Of a stretch of 7,646 bases of DNA, positions 1 to 6,272 are shown piece by piece. Below the pieces are notes generated by a model that saw nothing but the letters and a program-made list of their open reading frames with translations, ran no database searches and had not been told where the DNA came from. The first letter of the stretch is position 1; each line of letters begins with the position of its first letter. Source of the DNA: Alphaproteobacteria bacterium (lineage in GTDB: Bacteria; Pseudomonadota; Alphaproteobacteria; UBA828); the NCBI GenBank assembly GCA_029937205.1, contig JAPYQV010000117.1, positions 1-7,646 of the forward strand, read 5' to 3'. Made by a program: the position numbers and the translations under genes.

Positions 1-1
1 C

Positions 2-3000
2 GAGGCCGGCGTTGCCGCCGAGGACATCGACCGCATCGTGCTCGGCACCACCATCGCCACCAATGCCGGGCTGCAAAAGAAGGGTGCGACGGTGCTTTAT
101 GTCGGCACAAAGGGGGTTGAGGATGTACCGATCATTGGCCGCATCGATCGCAAGGAAGCCTACAACCCGGCCTGGCCGAAACCCGATTCCGGCGTGCGTC
201 GACGGCATGTGTTTGGCATCGCGGAGCGCGCCGATCACAAGGGCAATGTGCTGACAGCGCTGGTCGAGAGCGAGCTGGTGCGCCTCGGCGATTGGATCGA
301 TAGCTGGCTCGCCAGCGATCTGGGCGGTGATTCGGCCAGTGAGTCGGCTAGTGAGTCGGCCAGTGAGTCGGCCAGTGATTCAGGCAGTGATTGGGCGGTG
401 GCGGTCAATCTGCTGTTCTCCTATGTGCACCCCGCGCATGAAGCGCGCATCGGCGATTATCTTGCCGAGCGGTTTCCCGAGCTGCCGGTCTCGCTATCGA
501 GCCGGGTCTCGCCGATTTGGCGCGAATATGAGCGCGCCACGACGACCATTGTCGACGCCTCGATCAAGCGCCTGTTGCAGCGTTTCGTCGCCCGCCTGTC
601 GGATGATCTCAAGGCCGAGGGCGTGCGCGCGCCGCTCACCCTGATGAAATCCAATGGCGGCCATGCCGATGCGGTCTCCGCCGCCGATGTGCCGGTGCAG
701 ATTTTTCTCTCCGGCCTGGCCGGCGGCGTGATCGCCGGGCGACGCTTTGCGCGCGACCATCTTGGCGGTAAAGGTGTCACCCTCGATATGGGCGGCACCA
801 GCGCCGATGTCGGCCTGATCATCGACGGCGAGTTCGGCTCAACGACCGAATATGAAGTCGAGTGGGGCGTGCCGGTGAGCGCACTGTTTATCGACTATAC
901 CACCATCGGCGCCGGCGGCGGCTCGATTGCCTATATGGACAATGGCGGCTTTCTCCGCGTCGGGCCGAAAAGTGCTGGCGCTGCGCCGGGGCCGGCCTGC
1001 TATGGCCGGGGCGGAACTGAGCCGACCATCACCGATGCCAATATCGTGCTCGGACGGCTCGATGCGGATTTCTTCCTCGGCGGGCGCATGAAACTGAAGT
1101 CCGAACTGGCGCACGAGGCGGTCGCCTCGCTGGCCAAGCAATTGGACCTCAGCATCGAGGAGACGGCGCTCGCCATTCTCGATACGGCGGCGGAGAACAT
1201 GGCCGATGCGATTCGCCTGATGACGGTCGAGCGCGGCCTCGACCACCGCGAATTCGGCCTTGCGGCGTTCGGCGGCGCCGGCTCGCTGCATGCCTCCGAT
1301 GTGGCTGCACGGCTCAATATGAGCCGCGTCGTGGTGCCGCCCCATCCCGGTCTGTGTTCGGCGCTCGGCACGCTCTTGACCAACCAGCGCGTCGACAAGG
1401 CGCGCACAGTGCTGCACCGCTCGGACAAAATCGATTATGCCGCACTCGGCGCGCAGATCTCGGAAATCATCGCCGAGGCGGCGGCGGAACTCCGGCGCGA
1501 AGGGCTCGCCGGTGAGGCCGAGAGCCGTGTCCTGCTCAACATGCGCTATCTCGGGCAGAGCTTCGGTGAGCTGATTATGCTCACCGGCCTTGAAATTGAT
1601 GCGGCAATGTTCGAGCAGGCGATTCAGGATCTGCATGTGCGCCATGAAGAGCTTTACGGCTATTCCATGCGCGGCAAGGTGGTGGAGGTCACCGAAGTTC
1701 GGGTTGTGGCGCTCGGTGAAGAAGCCGCCGAAGCGGTTTTCACGGCGCCGGCGGGCGGCGATGGCGCGGCCAGGGGCGGGGACAAGCGCGCGCGCCCGGT
1801 CTATTTTTCCCTTGAGGGTTTTGTCGAGACGGCGATCTACCGCCGTGATGGATTGCGGGCCGGCAGCCGTATCGAAGGGCCGGCGATCATCGAGGAAATG
1901 GATGCGACCACCCTGGTGCACCCCGGCGATGTGGTCGAAATAGAACCGGATGGCAGTCTTGTTGTCAGCGTGCGCCGCGCCGCGGACAGTCTGGCGGCCG
2001 CCACCGCACCGGAGCGCGACCCGGTGACGCTCACCATCGTCAACAATGCGCTCAGAAACATCTGTGACGAAATGGCGAACACCATGGTGCGCACCGCCTA
2101 TTCGCCGATCTTCAGTGAGTCGCGCGATTTCTCGTGCATGATTTTCGACAAGGACTGCCGCTTGATCGGCCAGGCCGAGATGAACCCGGCGATCATCTGC
2201 GCCGGCCTGCATACCGTGCCCCAGTGCGTCGAGGAGCTCGGCATCGAGAGCTTTTTGCCGGGCGACGTGATCGTCCATAACGATCCCTATCGCGGCCAGT
2301 GCCATATGCCGGAACATCTCCTCTTGAAGCCGGTCTTTCTCGACGGCGAATTGGTCGGCTTCGCCGCCAACATCGCCCATATCGCCGAGATCGGCGGCAT
2401 GGCGCCAGGTTCGTTCGCCACCACCGCGACCGAGGTCTTTCAGGAGGGCTTGCGCCTGCCGCCGGTCAAGCTGATGGCCGAGGGAGAATATGTCAAAGAC
2501 GTGTGGCGCATCGTTATGGCCAATCACCGCACGCCGAACACCACCTGGGGTGACTTTCACGCCATCATGGGTTCGCTCACGACGGCCGAGCGCCGCTTGC
2601 AGGAATTGATTGCGCGGCTTGGCTCGGACGCGTTCGGCCGCATCGGCGATGCGCTGATCGAGCACGCCGAAAAATGGACGCGCAGTGAAATCAATAAAAT
2701 GCCGAACGGCACCTATCGCTTCGAGGATTATATCGAGGATGACGGCGTCGTGGCCAAGTCCTACACCATTCGCTCACGGGTCGAAATCATGGACGATGAG
2801 ATAATCATTGATCTGTCCGATTCCGACGCCCAGGCGCTGGGCCCGATCAATGTCACCTACGTCGCCACTGCCGCCGCCGGCTGCAATGCCGTTCTGCAGA
2901 GCATCAATGCGCGCGATGTGCCGCTCAACAAAGGTTGTTTTTTACCGATCAAGGTCATTGCGCCGCCCGGCACGGTGGTCAATCCGGTGTTTCCCGCACC

Positions 3001-3718
3001 CAGCGTGGCCGGCAATACCGAAGGACAGCCGCGCGTTATCACGGCCATTCAAGGCGCGCTCGCCCAGGCGATTCCAGAACGCGTCGGCGCGGCCGAGGGC
3101 GGCTCGGCGTGCAATCTGCTGCTCGGTGGCGTGCATCCCGATACCGGTGAATTCTACACCCACTATCAACTCGACGGCGGTGGCTGGGGCGGGCGCCTTA
3201 CGATGGACGGCAACAGCGCGCAATGCCCCGCCCATGCCAGCACCATCCGGGCGACGCCGATCGAGGTATTTGAAAGCCGCTTCCCGCTGCGCACCCTGGA
3301 ATACAGCCTGCGCACCGATTCCGGTGGCGCCGGAACCATGCGCGGCGGGCTCGGTATCCGCCGGGTGTTCGAAGTGGTGTGCGATGAAATCACCGTGAGC
3401 GCGCTGTTTGATCGCATGAAGGAGGGGCCGTGGGGGCTGTTCGGCGGTGCGCCCGGCACGCCCGGCGGCATTTATGTGCGGCAGAATGGAACGCAGGAAT
3501 ACCGCACTTTCAGTGATGTATTCGGCACCATCAGCCCGACGAAATTCATTAATATCATCTTGCGGCGCGGCGATTTGATCCTGATCCTGTCACCGGGCGG
3601 TGGCGGTTACGGCGCGCCAGGCGAGCGAGCGGCGCAAGCTTTGCGGGATGATTTGGCCGATGGATTTGTCAGCGCCGAGGGGGCGCAATCCTACAGCGCC
3701 ACGGCCGTGGCCTATTGA
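2..3718 (+). CDS. Fused hydantoinase/oxoprolinase family protein (HyuA-HyuB), 5' partial
   Basis: This open frame enters from the left edge (first full codon at 2) and encodes 1238 visible residues before TGA at 3716-3718. The GTG at 38 lies inside the conserved stretch IVLGTTIATNA, so it is not the start; the N-terminal phosphate-binding segment lies outside the window. The HyuA half runs to about 1990. It shows GTTIATNA, the actin/Hsp70-fold phosphate motif DMGGTSADV (787-813), IGAGGGS near 906, PGPACYG near 987 and AFGGAGSLHA near 1265. The HyuB half starts near 2020 (DPVTLTIVNNAL), contains NDPYRG (2279-2296), and ends in the glycine-rich tail SPGGGGYGAPGE (about 3590-3625) typical of HyuB proteins. 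Known relatives are ATP-dependent amide- or lactam-ring-opening enzymes (5-oxoprolinase, N-methylhydantoinase) and acetone/acetophenone carboxylases. Fused A-B forms are known from 5-oxoprolinases, but several motifs here differ from that group, so the substrate is unassigned. No signal peptide can be judged; a cytoplasmic location is inferred. Family assignment is firm; function is open. Confidence 0.93.
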   Translation, partial: EAGVAAEDIDRIVLGTTIATNAGLQKKGATVLYVGTKGVEDVPIIGRIDRKEAYNPAWPKPDSGVRRRHVFGIAERADHKGNVLTALVESELVRLGDWIDSWLASDLGGDSASESASESASESASDSGSDWAVAVNLLFSYVHPAHEARIGDYLAERFPELPVSLSSRVSPIWREYERATTTIVDASIKRLLQRFVARLSDDLKAEGVRAPLTLMKSNGGHADAVSAADVPVQIFLSGLAGGVIAGRRFARDHLGGKGVTLDMGGTSADVGLIIDGEFGSTTEYEVEWGVPVSALFIDYTTIGAGGGSIAYMDNGGFLRVGPKSAGAAPGPACYGRGGTEPTITDANIVLGRLDADFFLGGRMKLKSELAHEAVASLAKQLDLSIEETALAILDTAAENMADAIRLMTVERGLDHREFGLAAFGGAGSLHASDVAARLNMSRVVVPPHPGLCSALGTLLTNQRVDKARTVLHRSDKIDYAALGAQISEIIAEAAAELRREGLAGEAESRVLLNMRYLGQSFGELIMLTGLEIDAAMFEQAIQDLHVRHEELYGYSMRGKVVEVTEVRVVALGEEAAEAVFTAPAGGDGAARGGDKRARPVYFSLEGFVETAIYRRDGLRAGSRIEGPAIIEEMDATTLVHPGDVVEIEPDGSLVVSVRRAADSLAAATAPERDPVTLTIVNNALRNICDEMANTMVRTAYSPIFSESRDFSCMIFDKDCRLIGQAEMNPAIICAGLHTVPQCVEELGIESFLPGDVIVHNDPYRGQCHMPEHLLLKPVFLDGELVGFAANIAHIAEIGGMAPGSFATTATEVFQEGLRLPPVKLMAEGEYVKDVWRIVMANHRTPNTTWGDFHAIMGSLTTAERRLQELIARLGSDAFGRIGDALIEHAEKWTRSEINKMPNGTYRFEDYIEDDGVVAKSYTIRSRVEIMDDEIIIDLSDSDAQALGPINVTYVATAAAGCNAVLQSINARDVPLNKGCFLPIKVIAPPGTVVNPVFPAPSVAGNTEGQPRVITAIQGALAQAIPERVGAAEGGSACNLLLGGVHPDTGEFYTHYQLDGGGWGGRLTMDGNSAQCPAHASTIRATPIEVFESRFPLRTLEYSLRTDSGGAGTMRGGLGIRRVFEVVCDEITVSALFDRMKEGPWGLFGGAPGTPGGIYVRQNGTQEYRTFSDVFGTISPTKFINIILRRGDLILILSPGGGGYGAPGERAAQALRDDLADGFVSAEGAQSYSATAVAY
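332..391 (+). repeat. 12-bp tandem repeat (5 units) coding for SASE/SASD tetrapeptides
   Basis: Five consecutive 12-bp units start at 332, 344, 356, 368 and 380. Units 1 and 3 are identical (tcggccagtgag). Unit 2 differs by one base (gct for gcc), unit 4 ends in gat instead of gag, and unit 5 is more degraded (tcaggcagtgat). In the oxoprolinase frame they read SASE, SASE, SASE, SASD, SGSD. Two further degenerate units seem to precede them in phase at 308-319 (LASD) and 320-331 (LGGD), giving an acidic residue at every fourth position over seven units. Because the unit is a multiple of three, gain or loss of copies keeps the frame open. The tract sits just before the conserved core strand AVAVNLLFSYVHPAHE, so it is probably a flexible acidic surface insertion. 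Confidence 0.9.
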
Positions 3719-3751
3719 CAGGGTGGATTCGCCTGTGATTCCTTAAATCCC

Positions 3752-4078
3752 ATGGGCTCCATGATTCGCGAATTCAGGAAACGGGTGCGCTTTATGATAG
3801 CGCCGCTGCTGGGTTCGTTGGCGCTTGTCTATCTTGGCTATACCGGCGTTCAGGGCGATGGCGGGCTGCTCGCCTGGATTCAGCGTGGCCAGGATGTCGC
3901 CGAGGCCAAGCAACATTTAACGGTCGAACAAGGGCGGCGCGATACGCTGGCCCATCGGGTGGCGCTGTTGCGCCCGGAAAGCCTCGATCTCGACCTGTTG
4001 GATGAGCGTGCGCGTGCGGTTCTTAACCTGGTTAAGCCGGGCGAGTTGATCCTGTTGCAGCGCCCGGCCGACGGCTGA
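3752..4078 (+). CDS. ftsB: Septum formation initiator family protein, FtsB/DivIC-like
   Basis: A 108-residue bitopic membrane protein of the FtsB/DivIC family. Homologues join FtsL and FtsQ in the division complex at mid-cell, with the C-terminal part in the periplasm. The protein shows a short basic cytoplasmic N-terminus (residues 1-13, with R6, R9, K10, R11, R13), one hydrophobic membrane segment (about 14-33), the GDGGLLAW stretch that commonly follows it, a predicted coiled coil (about 42-72, RGQDVAEAKQHL onward), and the C-terminal LDLLDERAR and KPGELILL elements typical of alphaproteobacterial members. The length is normal for the family. ATG at 3752 is used, but another in-frame ATG at 3761 is equally possible; neither has a clear Shine-Dalgarno sequence. 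Position just ahead of pdhA matches the usual alphaproteobacterial order. The oxoprolinase stop lies 33 bp upstream, so the two may share a transcript. Confidence 0.88.
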   Translation: MGSMIREFRKRVRFMIAPLLGSLALVYLGYTGVQGDGGLLAWIQRGQDVAEAKQHLTVEQGRRDTLAHRVALLRPESLDLDLLDERARAVLNLVKPGELILLQRPADG

Positions 4079-4225
4079 GGTCCATCACACTTTCTTCACC
4101 GTTTATATACATAGTATGGCAAGTAATTAATGCCGTCATGCCCTTGCCAGCCTGCCGTGCTGCGGGTAGCTTGAGGGCTCCGTTCCTGCGCCCCAAATTC
4201 AGGGTCGTTGCAGTTGGGAGAATTC
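4079..4225 (+). promoter_or_regulatory. Likely promoter/leader region of the pdh operon
   Basis: This 147-bp gap is the only sizeable intergenic space in the window. It holds an AT-rich island (about 4101-4131) that contrasts with the GC-rich surroundings and contains tttatatacatagtat. Within it is a short dyad, GGCA (4118-4121), nine AT-rich bases, TGCC (4131-4134), which could be an operator half-site pair. I could not match a well-spaced -35/-10 pair to the sigma-70 consensus, so the promoter call rests on base composition and position ahead of a four-gene operon. No riboswitch or rho-independent terminator is visible, and I see no convincing small gene. Confidence 0.45.
4216..4220 (+). 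promoter_or_regulatory. Ribosome-binding site deciding the pdhA start
   Basis: GGGAG lies five bases before ATG 4226. It favours that start over an in-frame TTG at 4208, which sits upstream of the site and would make the Shine-Dalgarno part of the coding region. Confidence 0.7.
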
Positions 4226-5254
4226 ATGGCCGGCGCCAAGAAGAAATCAAAAAACGCGAAATCGGGGGCGAAGCGGGGCGGCAAAGCGGCCGTCACGCGC
4301 GAAACCCTGGAAACCTATTACCGCGAAATGCTGATGATACGCCGCTTCGAGGAGAAGGCGGGTCAGATGTACGGCATGGGCCTGATCGGCGGCTTTTGTC
4401 ATCTTTATATCGGCCAGGAAGCGGTGGTGACCGGGCTGCAACATGCCTTGGAACCAGGCGATACAGTGATCACCGGCTATCGCTGCCATGCCCATATGCT
4501 GGCGGCGGGCACCGATCCAAGGACGGTGTTGGCCGAGCTGACCGGGCGCGCCGACGGGGTGTCCAAGGGTAAGGGCGGCTCCATGCATATGTTTACGCCG
4601 GAGGGCGGGTTTTATGGCGGGCACGGCATTGTCGGTGCCCAGGCGCCGCTCGGCGCCGGCTTCGGTTTCGCCAATAAATACCGTGGCAATGACCGCGTTT
4701 CGGTGACCTATTTCGGCGACGGCGCGGCCAATCAAGGCCAGGTATTCGAGGCTTTCAATATGGCGGCGCTGTGGAAGTTGCCAGTGATCTTCGTGATAGA
4801 GAACAATCAATATGCCATGGGCACCTCGGTGGCGCGCTCAACTGCGGTGCAGGAACTGTGCCAGCGCGGCGAGGCGTTCGGCATTCCCGGCCAACAGGTC
4901 GACGGCATGGATGTGCTGGCGGTGCATGCGGCGTCCGAGAAAGCGGTGGCGCAATGCCGCGCCAATGACGGGCCGGTGCTGCTCGAAATGAAAACCTACC
5001 GGTACCGCGGCCACTCCATGTCGGACCCGGCCAAATACCGCACCCGCGAGGAAGTCTCCAAGGTGCGCCAGGAGCGCGATCCGATCGAGTATGTCCGCGA
5101 TCTCCTGATCGAAGCCAGCCATGCCGATGACGATTCGTTGCGCGAGGTCGATAAGGCGGTCAAAGCCGAGGTCAATGACGCGGCGGAGTTTGCCCAGAAC
5201 AATCCGGTGCCGGATGCCGCCGAACTCTTTACCGACATCATGGCTGAAGCGTGA
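4226..5254 (+). CDS. pdhA: Pyruvate dehydrogenase E1 component, alpha subunit
   Basis: A 342-residue E1-alpha. With PdhB it forms the thiamine-diphosphate-dependent heterotetramer that decarboxylates pyruvate and reductively acetylates the lipoyl group of E2. The thiamine-diphosphate/Mg motif is complete: GDG at residues 164-166, N169, and NN at 193-194, about 30 residues apart as expected. The loop YRGHSMSDPAKYR (H263, S264, S266) corresponds to the conserved loop that is regulated by phosphorylation in mitochondrial E1-alpha; I see no kinase gene here. The core starts near residue 26 (ETLETYYREMLMIRRFEEKAGQ). The first 25 residues form a Lys/Ala-rich tail with no acidic residue (AKKKSKNAK), a kind of N-terminal extension seen in other alphaproteobacterial PdhA proteins and plausibly disordered. 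The pdhB start follows 15 bp after the stop. The pairing with pdhB, a lipoyl E2 and lpd supports pyruvate, rather than branched-chain 2-oxoacid, as substrate. Confidence 0.96.
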   Translation: MAGAKKKSKNAKSGAKRGGKAAVTRETLETYYREMLMIRRFEEKAGQMYGMGLIGGFCHLYIGQEAVVTGLQHALEPGDTVITGYRCHAHMLAAGTDPRTVLAELTGRADGVSKGKGGSMHMFTPEGGFYGGHGIVGAQAPLGAGFGFANKYRGNDRVSVTYFGDGAANQGQVFEAFNMAALWKLPVIFVIENNQYAMGTSVARSTAVQELCQRGEAFGIPGQQVDGMDVLAVHAASEKAVAQCRANDGPVLLEMKTYRYRGHSMSDPAKYRTREEVSKVRQERDPIEYVRDLLIEASHADDDSLREVDKAVKAEVNDAAEFAQNNPVPDAAELFTDIMAEA

Positions 5255-5269
5255 GCGGGGGAACGGATC

Positions 5270-6247
5270 ATGGCTGAATTGACCGTCCGCGAGGCGCTGC
5301 GTGATGCCATGGCAGAGGAAATGCGCAATGATGCGGACGTTTTCCTGATGGGCGAAGAGGTAGCCGAGTATCAAGGCGCTTACAAAGTGAGCCAGGGATT
5401 GCTCGAGGAGTTCGGCGCGCGCCGCGTCATCGATACACCGATTACCGAGGCGGGCTTCGCCGGTATCGGCATCGGCGCGGCCATGGCCGGCCTCAAGCCG
5501 ATTGTCGAATTCATGACCTTTAATTTCGCCATGCAGGCAATCGATCAGATCGTTAATTCAGCGGCCAAAACAAACTACATGTCAGGCGGGCTTGTAAACG
5601 TACCAATCGTCTTTCGTGGCCCCAATGGTGCGGCGTCGCGCGTCGCGGCGCAGCATTCGCAGTGCTATGCCAGTTGGTACGCCCATGTGCCGGGACTGAA
5701 GGTCGTCGCGCCGTTCTCCGCCGCCGACGCCAAGGGCCTGTTAAAATCGGCCATCCGCGATCCCAACCCGGTGATTTTCCTCGAAAACGAAATTCTCTAT
5801 GGCCAGAGTTTCGACGTGCCGGACGACGCGGATCATCTGGTGCCGATTGGCAGCGCCAATGTAGTGCGCACCGGGCACGACGTCACCATCGCCACTTTCT
5901 CCCTCATGGTCGGCAAGGCGCTCGAAGCGGCCGAGGTGCTGGCCGGCGAAGGGATTGACGCGGAGATTATTGACCTGCGCTCCATTCGCCCGCTTGATGC
6001 CGAGACCATCATTGCCTCGGTCGAGAAGACAAATCGCCTAATCACGGTTGAGGAAGGCTGGCCCATGGCGGGCATCGGCGCCGAGATTTCAGCCACCGTC
6101 AGCGAGCGTGCTTTCGATTTTCTCGATGCGCCGGTGATGCGCGTCGGCGGCAGCGACGTGCCGCTGCCCTATGCCGCCAATCTGGAAACCCTGGCCTTGC
6201 CGCAGTCCGAAACAATCGCCGAGGCAGCGCGCAAGCTGTGTCGCTAA
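5270..6247 (+). CDS. pdhB: Pyruvate dehydrogenase E1 component, beta subunit (no lipoyl domain)
   Basis: A 325-residue E1-beta, the partner of PdhA in the thiamine-diphosphate enzyme. It begins directly with the transketolase-like pyrimidine domain ([14 protein letters not shown]). Visible family landmarks are [27 protein letters not shown] with the glutamate (E60) expected to activate the cofactor aminopyrimidine, the [14 protein letters not shown] helix, and [20 protein letters not shown]. The C-terminal transketolase domain follows ([16 protein letters not shown], then [13 protein letters not shown]) and ends in [11 protein letters not shown]. Many alphaproteobacterial PdhB proteins are about 460 residues because of an N-terminal lipoyl domain; this one lacks it and has the length of the plain form. 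GGGGGA at 5257-5262 lies seven bases before the ATG. pdhC starts 25 bp after the stop. Confidence 0.96.
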   Translation: MAELTVREALRDAMAEEMRNDADVFLMGEEVAEYQGAYKVSQGLLEEFGARRVIDTPITEAGFAGIGIGAAMAGLKPIVEFMTFNFAMQAIDQIVNSAAKTNYMSGGLVNVPIVFRGPNGAASRVAAQHSQCYASWYAHVPGLKVVAPFSAADAKGLLKSAIRDPNPVIFLENEILYGQSFDVPDDADHLVPIGSANVVRTGHDVTIATFSLMVGKALEAAEVLAGEGIDAEIIDLRSIRPLDAETIIASVEKTNRLITVEEGWPMAGIGAEISATVSERAFDFLDAPVMRVGGSDVPLPYAANLETLALPQSETIAEAARKLCR

Positions 6248-6257
6248 AAAAATATTC

Positions 6258-6263
6258 AAGGAG
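6258..6263 (+). promoter_or_regulatory. Strong ribosome-binding site deciding the pdhC start
   Basis: AAGGAG lies nine bases before ATG 6273 in the 25-bp gap after pdhB. The same frame is open upstream to 6171, inside pdhB, but the lipoyl domain starts exactly at 6273 and this is the best Shine-Dalgarno sequence in the window. The upstream extension is therefore not used. Confidence 0.85.
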
Positions 6264-6272
6264 ATCAACTCT

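Noticed and set aside
38..40. GTG at 38 as the start of the oxoprolinase
   Set aside because: The frame continues to the left edge with family-like sequence, and the GTG lies inside the conserved IVLGTTIATNA block, which is internal in HyuA proteins.
839..2665. A 608-codon open frame on the - strand opposite the oxoprolinase
   Set aside because: It lies wholly antisense to a gene with clear family motifs. Its translation has no recognisable domain and is rich in Arg, Ala, His and Asp, as expected for the reverse complement of GC-rich coding DNA.
3715..3748. A perfect TTGACA overlapping the oxoprolinase stop, with TTAAAT downstream, as a promoter for ftsB
   Set aside because: The spacing is 22 bp, too long for a sigma-70 promoter, and no better -10 occurs at 16-18 bp. 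A promoter here is possible but unsupported.
4036..4068. An 8-bp perfect inverted repeat (GCCGGGCG / CGCCCGGC, 17-base loop) at the end of ftsB
   Set aside because: It lies inside the coding region, has a long loop and is not followed by a T-run, so it does not look like a rho-independent terminator. GC-rich sequence makes such stems common.
4138..4572. A + strand frame starting in the pdhA leader
   Set aside because: It overlaps pdhA in another frame for most of its length, lacks a ribosome-binding site and encodes an Arg/Gly-rich low-complexity product.
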